From an uncultured Nitrosomonadales bacterium (GTDB lineage Bacteria > Pseudomonadota > Gammaproteobacteria > Burkholderiales > Gallionellaceae), in NCBI GenBank assembly GCA_903876685.1, contig CAIRBC010000092.1:1-37505 (forward strand): a stretch of DNA of 37,505 bases. The letters run 5' to 3'. Below the pieces are notes generated by a model that was given only the letters and a program-made list of their open reading frames with translations, was not told the origin of the DNA and searched no databases. Shown here piece by piece: positions 20,500 through 29,766 of this stretch. Every line of letters begins with the position of its first letter. The first letter of the stretch is position 1. Position numbers and translations under genes: made by a program.

Positions 20500-21397
20500 G
20501 TTTGCCTCCCGACTTCTTCTGGTACGGCAGCTTGCCCGGACCGCGCGGCGGCGCTTCGGCATAGCCGCCCACCTTATCGTAAACCCGCACGTAATCAATC
20601 ACCAACTCGGCAGGAAAGTGTGTTTCAGGATTAGGATGACCGGGGAAATTGCCGCCCACGGCGATGTTCATCAGCAAATAGAAAGGCTGGTCAAAGGGTG
20701 CCGGCCAGGGGTTGATGTCTGATTTCTTCTTGGCCTCGACCCCGACCCCCTCGACATTTTTGCTACAACTCCACCAGAAGTTCTGGGTTGCCCAGTGCAC
20801 GCCATCCAGCAGCCAGCGTATCTCGCCCGGTTCCCACTCCACCGTGTACACATGCCAGTCGCTGACCAGGCTGTCCTCAGGAATCTTGTGCACATGGGTA
20901 ATCAGCGAGCGCTTGGGATAAGTGGAGCCGTAATGAAGGGTACCCAGCACCTCGTCCGGTTTTTCGCCGACAATTTCCATCACGTCGATCTCACCGGACG
21001 CCGCCCACCCGCCATAATGATCAGTCAGCGGCAGCATCCACAGGGCAGGCCACATCCCTTTGCCCCAGGGCACTTTGGCGCGGAATTCAAATTTTCCATA
21101 CCGCTTGCTGAACAGCGGCGTACCGTCACGCTTCACTGTCTTCAGCCTGGCCGAGGTATACCCGCAACCGTGCAGCGATTCCTTGACCGCGCGTATAGTC
21201 AGCAGACTGTCTTTGACCGAGACATTTTCAGGCTCGCGAGTATAGTATTGTAGTTCCTCGTTTCCCCAACCGGGAATCCAGGCATGGTTCCGGTAGTCAT
21301 AAAACCCATTGCCCAGATCATAATCCCATTTCGCCGGGTCAATCCGGTCGCCCTCGAATTCGTCGTTCCAGACCATTACCCACTCATTTTCAGTCAT
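20489..21397 (-). CDS. GH16 family endo-beta-1,3-glucanase (laminarinase-like), no signal peptide
   Basis: WVMVWNDEFEGDRIDPAKWDYD, GKFEFRAKVPWGKGMWPALWMLP, ASGEIDVMEIVGE catalytic motif, HVYTVEWEPGEIRWLLDG, LLMNIAVGGNFPG. ATGA overlap with the upstream ABC ATPase stop. Confidence 0.92.
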   Translation of the reverse strand: MTENEWVMVWNDEFEGDRIDPAKWDYDLGNGFYDYRNHAWIPGWGNEELQYYTREPENVSVKDSLLTIRAVKESLHGCGYTSARLKTVKRDGTPLFSKRYGKFEFRAKVPWGKGMWPALWMLPLTDHYGGWAASGEIDVMEIVGEKPDEVLGTLHYGSTYPKRSLITHVHKIPEDSLVSDWHVYTVEWEPGEIRWLLDGVHWATQNFWWSCSKNVEGVGVEAKKKSDINPWPAPFDQPFYLLMNIAVGGNFPGHPNPETHFPAELVIDYVRVYDKVGGYAEAPPRGPGKLPYQKKSGGKRGK

Positions 21398-22443
21398 GAA
21401 TTTCCCCCTGATTCCATCAATCTGCCATCCACATCGTACCTCAACACCCGGCTGGCATCCGGAGCGATACACACCATCTGGCCGGTAATGCACTGTCCGG
21501 CAACCACTTTCGCCTTTAGCAAGCCATTCACCCCCTCGACTTGCAGATGCAAAATAGAGGAATCGCCCAGATGTTCCGCCAGCACCACTAGCGCGGGTAT
21601 CCCCTGCCCGGCTAGGTGCAGGTGTTCGGGACGCAAGCCAATCCGCTGCACCGTTGCCGATCCCTGCAAGGCTTCCCAGAGCGCCAGGTGTGCGGCTGAA
21701 GCACTGTCCGGCCGGTCAATCAGGTTGATGTTCGGCATGCCGATAAAGTTGGCGACGAATTCATTGGCCGGGCGATGGTATAGATCCATCGGAGCGCCCA
21801 GCTGCTCGATATGTCCCTGGTTAAAAACGGCGATGCGATTACCCAGTGTCAGCGCCTCGACCTGATCGTGGGTGACATAAATCATGGTGGTCGCCAATTC
21901 CTTATGCAATCGGGAAAGTTCAGTACGCATACTCACCCGCAGCGCGGCATCCAGATTGGAGAGCGGCTCGTCGAACAGAAACACCGCCGGCTTGCGCACG
22001 ATCGCGCGACCAATCGCGACACGCTGACGCTGACCGCCAGACAGCTCCTTCGGATAGCGAGCCAACAATTCGACGATATGCAACACTTCTGCGGCACGAC
22101 CGACCTGCGCTGCACGCTGTTGCTTGGGTACTCCCGCCATCTTCAACGCGAAGCCCATGTTTTCAGCCACCGTCATATGCGGATACAGCGCATAGCTCTG
22201 AAACACCATCGCCGCACCTCGATCAGCCGGCCGCAGTTCGTTGGCGCGTACCCCGTCGATGCGCAATTCGCCGCCACTAATACTTTCCAGACCAGCAATC
22301 ATCCGCAACAGGGTCGATTTCCCGCAACCCGAAGGCCCGACAAACACCATGAATTCGCCGTCTTGCACCTCCAGATCAATGCCCTTGATGACGGACACTT
22401 CCGCATAATTTTTGCGGATGCCCTGCAAGGAAACCTGCCCCAT
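21394..22443 (-). CDS. Sugar ABC transporter ATP-binding protein (MalK/UgpC/MsmX type)
   Basis: Walker A GPSGCGKSTLLRMIAG, signature LSGGQRQRVAIGRAIVRKP, Walker B VFLFDEPLSNLDAALR, C-terminal TOBE region. Start at ATG 22443. Confidence 0.93.
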   Translation of the reverse strand: MGQVSLQGIRKNYAEVSVIKGIDLEVQDGEFMVFVGPSGCGKSTLLRMIAGLESISGGELRIDGVRANELRPADRGAAMVFQSYALYPHMTVAENMGFALKMAGVPKQQRAAQVGRAAEVLHIVELLARYPKELSGGQRQRVAIGRAIVRKPAVFLFDEPLSNLDAALRVSMRTELSRLHKELATTMIYVTHDQVEALTLGNRIAVFNQGHIEQLGAPMDLYHRPANEFVANFIGMPNINLIDRPDSASAAHLALWEALQGSATVQRIGLRPEHLHLAGQGIPALVVLAEHLGDSSILHLQVEGVNGLLKAKVVAGQCITGQMVCIAPDASRVLRYDVDGRLMESGGNS

Positions 22444-22444
22444 T

Positions 22445-23797
22445 TCACGCCCTCCTTTTCTGGTTTCGCCGATCCCTGACGCCCAACAGATAGTCGCGAT
22501 ACCACAAGGCGCTATCCTTGAGTGTGCGTTGCTGGCTTTTATAATCGACGTGAATGATGCCGAAACGTTTTTCATAGCCCGAGGCCCACTCGAAATTATC
22601 CAATAGGCTCCACAGCATAAACCCCCTGATGTCTACGCCAGCTTGTAGCGCGATGCCGATTGCTTCGATATGCCGGGCTATGAAATCAATGCGCTGCGAG
22701 TCGTGAACTTTCCCGTTAAACAGCACATCCTTGAAGGCTGCGCCGTTTTCAGTGACGTAAACCGGCGGCAGCCGATAGTCCCTTTGCAAGCGCAACAGCA
22801 GTTCAGTAATTCCTTCAGGATAAATCTCCCACCCCATATCGGTGCAATCGAGACCACCGTCCTGAACCTGCCAACTGTTATCGGCACTTTCCACCTTGCG
22901 CGAGTAGTAATTGATCCCCAGAAAATCCATCGGAGTCGCAATAGCCTGCAGATCATTGTCTTGCATCACGGGGGCATCGCTACCGAGAAAATCAAGAACA
23001 TCCTGTGGATAGTGTTGTTTGAACAGCGAATCCATATACCAGCGTACCAGCTTGCCGTCCTTGAGCCGCGCCAACGCCTGATCAGCCGGACTATCCGTAG
23101 CCGGAACCACCGGCGCCAGGTTGAGCACGATGCCGAGTTGACTGCGAGTGCCCTGTGCGCGTAACGCCTGCAAGGTCAGACCATGACTGAGCAGCAGGTG
23201 GTGCGACACCTGCATCGCCACCTTGCGGCTTTTGACCCCCGGTGCAAATTCGCCGGTCTGGTGACCGAGGGTAGCCATCACCCAGGGTTCGTTGTGGGTG
23301 GTGATCGAAGTCACCCGATCGCCCAAGTGCTTGGCGACCTGAAGTCCATAGTCGACAAAATGCTGCACGGTATCACGGTTTGCCCAGCCGCCTTTGGCCT
23401 GCAAGGCTGCAGGCAAGTCCCAGTGATTCAGCGTCAGATAAGGCTGAATGCCCCGCGACAGCAGACCATCCACCAGCTTTTCATAAAAGGCCATCCCGGA
23501 CTCGTTCCAGGAACCCGTCCCCTGCGGACAGATGCGCGGCCAGGAAACCGAGAACCGGTAAGCATCTACCCCCAGCGAGGCGATCAGATCCAGATCCGGT
23601 TCAAGGCGATGATAATGGTCGCAGGCGATGTCGCCATTACTATGATCGGCAATCGCGCCTGGAATCTTGCAAAAATCATCCCAGATGGATTGCCCCTTGC
23701 CATCCGCAGCGGCTGCACCTTCAATCTGAAAGGCGCTGGTCGCAACCCCCCAGACAAAATCGGCCGGGAAAGTGAAAGTATTAACAAGGCGCTTCAT
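22445..23797 (-). CDS. GH1 family beta-glucosidase
   Basis: FVWGVATSAFQIEGA, YRFSVSWPRICP, LTLNHWDLPAALQAKGGW, THNEPWVMA, VYVTENGAAF, GFMLWSLLDNFEWASGYEKRFGIIHVDY. ATG overlaps the permease stop (ATGA). Confidence 0.95.
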   Translation of the reverse strand: MKRLVNTFTFPADFVWGVATSAFQIEGAAAADGKGQSIWDDFCKIPGAIADHSNGDIACDHYHRLEPDLDLIASLGVDAYRFSVSWPRICPQGTGSWNESGMAFYEKLVDGLLSRGIQPYLTLNHWDLPAALQAKGGWANRDTVQHFVDYGLQVAKHLGDRVTSITTHNEPWVMATLGHQTGEFAPGVKSRKVAMQVSHHLLLSHGLTLQALRAQGTRSQLGIVLNLAPVVPATDSPADQALARLKDGKLVRWYMDSLFKQHYPQDVLDFLGSDAPVMQDNDLQAIATPMDFLGINYYSRKVESADNSWQVQDGGLDCTDMGWEIYPEGITELLLRLQRDYRLPPVYVTENGAAFKDVLFNGKVHDSQRIDFIARHIEAIGIALQAGVDIRGFMLWSLLDNFEWASGYEKRFGIIHVDYKSQQRTLKDSALWYRDYLLGVRDRRNQKRRA

Positions 23798-24633
23798 TTG
23801 ACGGCTCCTGTCGTCAGGCCGGAAATCAGTTGTCTGGAGGACAACACAAACAGCACCACCAGCGGCAGGGTCGCAATCGCCGAACCGGTCATCAGGGCAC
23901 CCCATTCAGTATTAACCGGACTTTGTAAGCTGCGCAACGCCAGCGGCAAGGTGTACATCTCAGGGGTACGCATCACAATCAGCGGACCGATGAAGTTATT
24001 CCACGAGGCGATGAAGGTAATCAACCCCAGCGTGCCCAGTGCCGGTCGCAGTAACGGCAGCACGATGCGCAGATAAATGCTGAATTCGCCGCAGCCATCC
24101 ATGCGCGCCGCCTCGATCAGGTCTTTGGGGATGGTTGCGGCGACCGACTGGCGCATCAGAAAAATGCCGAAGGCGCTGGCAGCACCGGGGATATACAACG
24201 CTCTGGGCTGGTCGATCCAGCCCAGCATATCCATGATCATGAACGTCGGAATCATGTTCATAAAGGAAGGCAGCAGCATGGTCGCCATCACCAGCGCGAA
24301 CAGCATGTTCTTGAAACGGAACTGGAACATCGCGAAGGCATAACCGCCCATCGAACAGAACAACAGGGTCAAGGCGGTAGAGGCAATCGCCACATACAGG
24401 CTCCAGCCCAGGTTGCGCCAGAACGGCATGCGGCTGGTCAAAATTTCCAGATTCGCCAGAAAGTCGTCGCCAATAAACAGCGGCGGTGGCAGACTGAAAA
24501 TCTCGGTGCGCGAGTGGGTCGCGAACACAAACATGAAATAAAATGGAGCGAGCATCAGTAGTGCGCCTGTACCCACCAACAGGTAGGCTGCCCAGCTTGA
24601 AAGTTGCTCAGTTTGCCTATTCAACAGTTTCAC
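23794..24633 (-). CDS. Sugar ABC transporter permease (MalG type)
   Basis: EAARMDGCGEFSIYLRIVLPLLRPALGTLGLITFIASWNNFIGPLI EAA loop; GTG start overlapping the upstream stop (GTGA). Confidence 0.9.
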   Translation of the reverse strand: MKLLNRQTEQLSSWAAYLLVGTGALLMLAPFYFMFVFATHSRTEIFSLPPPLFIGDDFLANLEILTSRMPFWRNLGWSLYVAIASTALTLLFCSMGGYAFAMFQFRFKNMLFALVMATMLLPSFMNMIPTFMIMDMLGWIDQPRALYIPGAASAFGIFLMRQSVAATIPKDLIEAARMDGCGEFSIYLRIVLPLLRPALGTLGLITFIASWNNFIGPLIVMRTPEMYTLPLALRSLQSPVNTEWGALMTGSAIATLPLVVLFVLSSRQLISGLTTGAVK

Positions 24634-25571
24634 GAGTGGGATTCTTTCGTACTAAATAAACGGTTAGTCAGCCAGGTCAGCAGCGCCACCACGATAAACA
24701 GTAACCAGGACATCGCGCTTGCCGCGCCAAAATCGTTGAAATCGAACGCCATACGATACAGATAGATCGCCGTCGTCATACCGGCCTGATCACTGCCGCC
24801 ACGCCCGCCGGTGAGAATAAAGGCCTCCTCGAACAGTTGCAAACCGCCGATCACCGACAGTGTTACTCCGAAAAAGATCATCGGTTTCAGGCTGGGCAAG
24901 GTGATAAACCAGAACTGCTGCCAGCGGCTGGCGCCATCCATGGTGGCCGCCTCATAAATATCCTTGGGTATGGTTTGCAGTGCGGCCAGATAAAGCACCA
25001 CATTGAAGCCGACATAGCGCCAGAACACGATCAACGCGATCGCCGGTTTGATGGTATCGGGATCGTTAAGCCAGTCCACCGGGTGTTGCGGCATTAGTCC
25101 ACCCAGCAAGGGTATCTGGCTTAAGCCGCTCAGCACGACATTAATCAACCCATAATCAGTGGAAAACAAGGAACTGAACAGAATCGCAATCGCGACCGTC
25201 GAGGTGATATAGGGCATGAAATACGCCCCGACCACGCCATTACGCAAACTGCCAAAGGAGGAATGAATGAAACAGGCCAGTGGAATCGCCACCAGATGTT
25301 GCGGCACACCCGACGCCAGCGCCAGCCAAGCGGTATTCTTTAGCGACTTCCAGAACCATTCATCCTGCAACGCGAAGGCGAAGTTGTCCCAACCAACAAA
25401 CTGCATCGCCGCCAGGCCGCTGGTAGGCTCCCAGGTCTGGAAGGCCAGATACAACGAAAACAGCAGCGGAAATACCCCGAATACCAGGAACAGCAGCACA
25501 AACGGGCTCAAAAATAGATAAGGCGCCAGTTCCGGCGACAGGCGGAATGCCATGAATTTTGCGGCGCGCAT
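24630..25571 (-). CDS. Sugar ABC transporter permease (MalF type)
   Basis: YLFLSPFVLLFLVFGVFPLLFSLYLAFQ; EAATMDGASRWQQFWFITLPSLKPMIFFGV EAA loop. Confidence 0.9.
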   Translation of the reverse strand: MRAAKFMAFRLSPELAPYLFLSPFVLLFLVFGVFPLLFSLYLAFQTWEPTSGLAAMQFVGWDNFAFALQDEWFWKSLKNTAWLALASGVPQHLVAIPLACFIHSSFGSLRNGVVGAYFMPYITSTVAIAILFSSLFSTDYGLINVVLSGLSQIPLLGGLMPQHPVDWLNDPDTIKPAIALIVFWRYVGFNVVLYLAALQTIPKDIYEAATMDGASRWQQFWFITLPSLKPMIFFGVTLSVIGGLQLFEEAFILTGGRGGSDQAGMTTAIYLYRMAFDFNDFGAASAMSWLLFIVVALLTWLTNRLFSTKESHS

Positions 25572-26857
25572 TAGCGATTAGCCCGGTGTTGCAGCAGGCG
25601 CTGCGCGTCTGCCAGGGCGGTGGTGATATCCTTGCCCCGATCCAGCACCTTGTCGAGTTCGGTATTGATCACCTCGTCGGCAAAGGCGTCCTGCTTGTGC
25701 ACGTCGATCGCCGTGATGTGGCTGGCCGCTTCGCGCCAGATAACGCGCGCTTTCTGCCCACCCAGAAAGGCGATCGGCAATTCAAAAAAGGGATCGTCAT
25801 AGCTTGAGCTCAGCGCAGGAAAGGCGTCCTGCACCTTGAAGGCGGCTAATTGAACCTCGCGGTTTTGCGTCATCAACTTGATAAATTCCCACGCCAGCCG
25901 TTTATGCGCCGCAGGCGCTCCCTTGGGTATGGCATAAAAAGTGCCTCCATAGGCCGCATAAGCCTGTTCGGGCAATTGTGCGGCGCGCCATAATCCCCGT
26001 GTGCCGGGAGCAAGCCAGGTATTCATATGTCCGGAAAGCCAGGCGCCGCTCATCTGCGTGGCGATGCCACCCCGTTTAAAACCTTCAGACCATTCGTTTG
26101 ACCAGGCAATCACTTTGGCATCCAGCTTCAGGGTACGCACCTTGCGCGCCAGTTCGAACGCCCGCACAAAGCGCGGTGTGTTGACCAGCACCCGCGACTG
26201 CTTATCGAAATACAGCCCTTCGCCCGGCTTGATACCGGTACGAATCATGATATCTTTCATGTCGCGGGCGTGGGCGATCAAATAAGCACCGGTGACCGCC
26301 TTGATCTGCACGCCGCTTTCCACGTAGCTATCCCAGGACTGGCGCATTTGCGCTTCAGTCACCCCTGCCTTATCCAGTAGGTCGATACGATACAACATAG
26401 TCCCGGGACCAATATCAGCAGGTGCAGCCACCACCGCACCATTTCGACTGGTGGCCTGAGCATAGGCATAAGGTACATAACCCGCTTGAAATTGACCGAT
26501 CGTGTAAGGTGCAAGTGCCAGATCTTCAAGCCCGCCCCCCTGAGCAAACCTGCCGACAAAGCCGACTTCAAGCGCCATTACGTCCGGCAAATAAAACGAA
26601 GTCGACAACGCCGTAATCATTGCAGTATGGTGATCGTTGAACTGACGACTGACCACCTTGATCTCCACCTCCGGATGCAGACGCTTCCATAAGGGAATCG
26701 CGGCTTTGACAATCTCGTCAACAGCAGGATAAGCCGCCACGGTCAGTGTCAGCGGCGGCTGAGAGTCAGTCTGACTGGCGCTGACGTCGCAGAGTGTCAG
26801 GCTGATCAAGCCCAGCACTGCTAACACTTTCCATGGAAAAAACCGCCTGCTGTTCAT
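25571..26857 (-). CDS. Sugar ABC transporter substrate-binding protein
   Basis: Signal peptide; LTVAAYPAVDEIVKAAIPLWKRLHPEVEIKVVSRQFNDHHTAMITAL; GTFYAIPKGAPAAHKRLAWEFIKLMTQNREVQLA typical of family 1 SBPs. 1-nt stop/start overlap with the permease. Confidence 0.9.
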   Translation of the reverse strand: MNSRRFFPWKVLAVLGLISLTLCDVSASQTDSQPPLTLTVAAYPAVDEIVKAAIPLWKRLHPEVEIKVVSRQFNDHHTAMITALSTSFYLPDVMALEVGFVGRFAQGGGLEDLALAPYTIGQFQAGYVPYAYAQATSRNGAVVAAPADIGPGTMLYRIDLLDKAGVTEAQMRQSWDSYVESGVQIKAVTGAYLIAHARDMKDIMIRTGIKPGEGLYFDKQSRVLVNTPRFVRAFELARKVRTLKLDAKVIAWSNEWSEGFKRGGIATQMSGAWLSGHMNTWLAPGTRGLWRAAQLPEQAYAAYGGTFYAIPKGAPAAHKRLAWEFIKLMTQNREVQLAAFKVQDAFPALSSSYDDPFFELPIAFLGGQKARVIWREAASHITAIDVHKQDAFADEVINTELDKVLDRGKDITTALADAQRLLQHRANR

Positions 26858-26938
26858 TGTTCTGATTCCTGATTCAAGGTGATTTCAGCATCATTAATAT
26901 TATTGATTCGCTCAGGCATCGGTCACGCACGATAATTA

Positions 26939-26952
26939 TGAAAGCGCTTTCA
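26939..26952. promoter_or_regulatory. Putative LacI-family operator upstream of the ABC/GH operon
   Basis: TGAAAGCGCTTTCA, extends to the 16-bp palindrome ATGAAAGCGCTTTCAT (26938-26953). Confidence 0.88.
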
Positions 26953-26960
26953 TTAAACTC

Positions 26961-26989
26961 AGAATAGCCTGCAGTGCCACTGAAGTCAA
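26961..26989 (-). promoter_or_regulatory. Putative sigma70 promoter of the main glucan operon (-35 TTGACT, 17 bp, -10 TATTCT)
   Basis: Reverse strand: TTGACT (26989-26984), 17-bp spacer, TATTCT (26966-26961), then the operator. Confidence 0.7.
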
Positions 26990-27020
26990 ACACTATTTTA
27001 TCAATATGAACCACCAGCAA

Positions 27021-27064
27021 AGCGGCCATCCAATCCGCTTGAGAATGCGGCCGGGATGGCCGCT
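27021..27064 (-). terminator. Possible terminator/hairpin downstream of the Fn3 lipoprotein gene
   Basis: 11-bp perfect inverted repeat AGCGGCCATCC / GGATGGCCGCT just after the stop; only a short T run follows on the minus strand. Confidence 0.35.
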
Positions 27065-27080
27065 CTCCCAAGTCTGATGA

Positions 27081-29582
27081 TCATTGAAACTGGGTCAAGC
27101 CACGTGCGATGCCGGTCGGATAAACTGCCCCGGAAATGATAGTCGTGTTGATATTCGGATAGATCAACTGTGAATTGACTGCCCCGATCGGCTGCGCCAG
27201 TACCGCAGCGGCCGTGGTGTAATTTCCGCTATAAGGGGAGCCGCAGCCATTGCTAAGCGTGAAACTGGACAGCGGGATGGTATAGCCGATCATGGTGCTA
27301 CTGGTCGGATTCACACTGGCTGTCACCGTCGCATTGCATTTGTTAATACCGCTGGTATAGGTCTGCGCACCGACAATCGATACCGTAATCGACCGATTGC
27401 TCACCTGCTTGTAGAAATTTGCGTCTACACCCAGATTAATTAGCAGACTGGTCTGTCCATTCAAGGTCAGGCCATTGCCGGGATAAGTGACATACATGCC
27501 CACATAGCCACCGGCGGTTGGTGGAGTTGCGCCAGGCGCCGGTGCGGAGGGTGCTGAGGTAATCACCGATATCCAGAAATCCTGACTGGCGTCCGCTATC
27601 GCAGGCGCATAGTCCCCACCCGCATAAGTATTTGTATAATGAGTAAAGTCTCCGCTGACATAACCCCAGGTTCCGCCCTGAGCGGTGGTCTTGGTCGAAG
27701 TGAAGCCGCTGGCAAAGGTCAGCAAGGGTGCGACAGGCATCACCGAATTGGAAGCCGCAGACTCGATACTATTGCCGATGCTATTGGTCGCGTGCACGGT
27801 AAAGGTATAAGCGATTCCATTGCTCAGTCCGGTCATGGTATGCGACAACAACGTGCTTCCGGCATTGCTGTCCACCCCGCCGGACGGAACCGAACTGACC
27901 GTATAGCCGGTAATCGCGCTACCGCCATCCGAAGCCGGCGCAGTAAAAGCGACCGTTGCCAGCGCATTGCCAGCACTAGCCGTGCCGATGAGCGGAACAC
28001 CCGGAGCTGTAGGACTGGCCGGCGGCAAGGCAGGCGTGACGCTATTGGAAGCAGCCGATTCTGCGCTACTACCTATAGCGTTAGTCGCATGCACCTTGAA
28101 GCTGTAAACAACCCCGTTAGTCAGACCGGTTATCTGGTGCGTCAATGCGGTGGTACCCGCATTACTATCCACCCCCCCGCTGGGTGTGGAGGTCACGGTA
28201 TAACCCGTGATCGCGCTGCCACCATCACTGGCAGGTGCGGTGATGACCAGGGTCGCCTGTGCGTTACCCGCGCTAACCGAAGCAACAGCAGGTGCGCCCG
28301 GAACCGTCAGAGTGCCGCCCGCAAAGCGCAAATTATCGAAATAATAGTTGCGCAGGGCTGGCATCGGGGCAGAAGCAACACCGGTGTCGCTGCCCAGACC
28401 AAAGTCAAAAAAGACTGATGCCTTGTTATAACTGTAAGCCAGATTCAACGCCGGTGTACCGCTGGCGGCACTGGCAAAATTAAAGGTCAGTGTCTCCCAG
28501 GAGTTAGCTTTGGTCGAAACGGCTTCAGTCTCTACACTATGCTGGGAATTCGCCGAATCTTCCAGCTTGAGTCTCACATGCACACCGATCGCCGGACTGC
28601 AGACGTTTGCCGTCATGTTTTTTGCTGCAGAAAAATCGAGTGCGGTTCCGCTCCAAAGGGTGGTTCCCGCCCAGGAATTGGCAGAAACGGGCTTCTGGAC
28701 ATCCAGCACCTTGTTCGAAGCATTGGCCGGGTCTAGCGCAATGCTCGAGCCGGCGCCACCGAAATCGGTATGTAGCGGCGTCCCATCAAACGAGGCCAGC
28801 ACCGTGCCGCTTCCCGTATTACTGGCATTCCCGCAGGCACCGGTGCTTCCGCCAGCCGGCAACAATTTTGTGCCTTCCTCAATAGCATTCTTCAAATCAA
28901 CAGCGCCTGGACTGGACGGCAACTTGACTACACCTGCTTTGACAGCATCCAGTGCCGAACCGAGATTATCAGTGGTGGGCGACTGACCAGCTATAGTGCC
29001 TGCCAGCATGGCTGCGACCAGCTTGGCCACATAATGAGACTTGTTATCCGGCGGATTTGCAATGTAATCAGCGGTAATAGCACCGGCCGGAACACCCAGA
29101 TCACTTTGCACCTTGGCCTGAGCCTCGGCTACGCTGCTGGCAGGTTTTACCATCATGTTCAGCGAAACCATGGTCGTCAACGGTGAGACTATCGAAGGCG
29201 TTTCTGCTGGTGCCATCAGGGTATAGGTTTTCGAAACTGCGCTTGCCGGCAAATCATCAGCGTCGTGCGCAACACCCGCCGTGATCACCGCGACCAGATG
29301 TTTACCAGCGATAGAACTACCATAAGGTACCTTAAGGCTGAAGCTGCCTGAAGTGCCCGTGGTTTGCTGAGGATCGCTGGGATCACAGACCCCGTTACTG
29401 TTTTTCAGCGGCAGACAAACCGTTGCGCCGCTAATATATCCATCCATCAACGTACCTGTCAGAGTCGGCCCCTGCAGTACGCCACCGCCACCACAAGCCG
29501 CCAGCGTCAAGGCGACTAGTGCAGCAGCACAGGTTTTATAGTGTGACGCCCTGCCCCGGATTTCATTGACTGCTGCAAACAT
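27081..29582 (-). CDS. Secreted lipoprotein with two Fn3 modules and putative carbohydrate-binding modules; no recognised catalytic domain
   Basis: Lipobox-like LVALTLAACGGGG; Fn3 repeats GGSAITGYTV...GLTNGVVYSFKVHATN; beta-rich modules shared with the 1644-aa protein. Start at ATG 29582 with a GGGAG RBS; the longer ORF-track start lies upstream of the operator/promoter. Confidence 0.75.
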   Translation of the reverse strand: MFAAVNEIRGRASHYKTCAAALVALTLAACGGGGVLQGPTLTGTLMDGYISGATVCLPLKNSNGVCDPSDPQQTTGTSGSFSLKVPYGSSIAGKHLVAVITAGVAHDADDLPASAVSKTYTLMAPAETPSIVSPLTTMVSLNMMVKPASSVAEAQAKVQSDLGVPAGAITADYIANPPDNKSHYVAKLVAAMLAGTIAGQSPTTDNLGSALDAVKAGVVKLPSSPGAVDLKNAIEEGTKLLPAGGSTGACGNASNTGSGTVLASFDGTPLHTDFGGAGSSIALDPANASNKVLDVQKPVSANSWAGTTLWSGTALDFSAAKNMTANVCSPAIGVHVRLKLEDSANSQHSVETEAVSTKANSWETLTFNFASAASGTPALNLAYSYNKASVFFDFGLGSDTGVASAPMPALRNYYFDNLRFAGGTLTVPGAPAVASVSAGNAQATLVITAPASDGGSAITGYTVTSTPSGGVDSNAGTTALTHQITGLTNGVVYSFKVHATNAIGSSAESAASNSVTPALPPASPTAPGVPLIGTASAGNALATVAFTAPASDGGSAITGYTVSSVPSGGVDSNAGSTLLSHTMTGLSNGIAYTFTVHATNSIGNSIESAASNSVMPVAPLLTFASGFTSTKTTAQGGTWGYVSGDFTHYTNTYAGGDYAPAIADASQDFWISVITSAPSAPAPGATPPTAGGYVGMYVTYPGNGLTLNGQTSLLINLGVDANFYKQVSNRSITVSIVGAQTYTSGINKCNATVTASVNPTSSTMIGYTIPLSSFTLSNGCGSPYSGNYTTAAAVLAQPIGAVNSQLIYPNINTTIISGAVYPTGIARGLTQFQ

Positions 29583-29663
29583 GCTGTACTCCCTGCTGTG
29601 AATTTTTACGGTGACTGCCAGAGCCGAATTTCCTGTCGAGTGAAACGGAAATCCGTGACCATC

Positions 29664-29677
29664 TGAAAGCGCTTTCA
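29664..29677. promoter_or_regulatory. Putative LacI-family operator upstream of the Fn3 lipoprotein gene
   Basis: Perfect TGAAAGCGCTTTCA. Confidence 0.87.
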
Positions 29678-29679
29678 TT

Positions 29680-29708
29680 AATTTATTCCAAATTAACACA
29701 TATTGCAA
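29680..29708 (-). promoter_or_regulatory. Putative promoter of the Fn3 lipoprotein gene (-35 TTGCAA, 17 bp, -10 TAAATT)
   Basis: Reverse-strand TTGCAA (29708-29703), 17-bp spacer, TAAATT (29685-29680), operator 2 bp downstream. Confidence 0.55.
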
Positions 29709-29766
29709 CTTGCATTTTCAAGGCATCACAACCGCCAATTTAGCCGTCCCGCAATTTTGCTTTAAA

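Noticed and set aside
23183-24076. 297-aa plus-strand ORF opposite GH1/permease
   Set aside because: Antisense shadow of well-supported genes, no recognisable motif.
27639-28418. 259-aa plus-strand ORF opposite the Fn3 lipoprotein
   Set aside because: Arg/Gly/Ser-rich repetitive pattern mirrors the Fn3 repeats on the other strand; artefact.
29583-29708. N-terminal extension of the Fn3 lipoprotein given in the ORF track
   Set aside because: It would run across the predicted promoter and operator; ATG 29582 has a good RBS and is followed by a lipoprotein signal.
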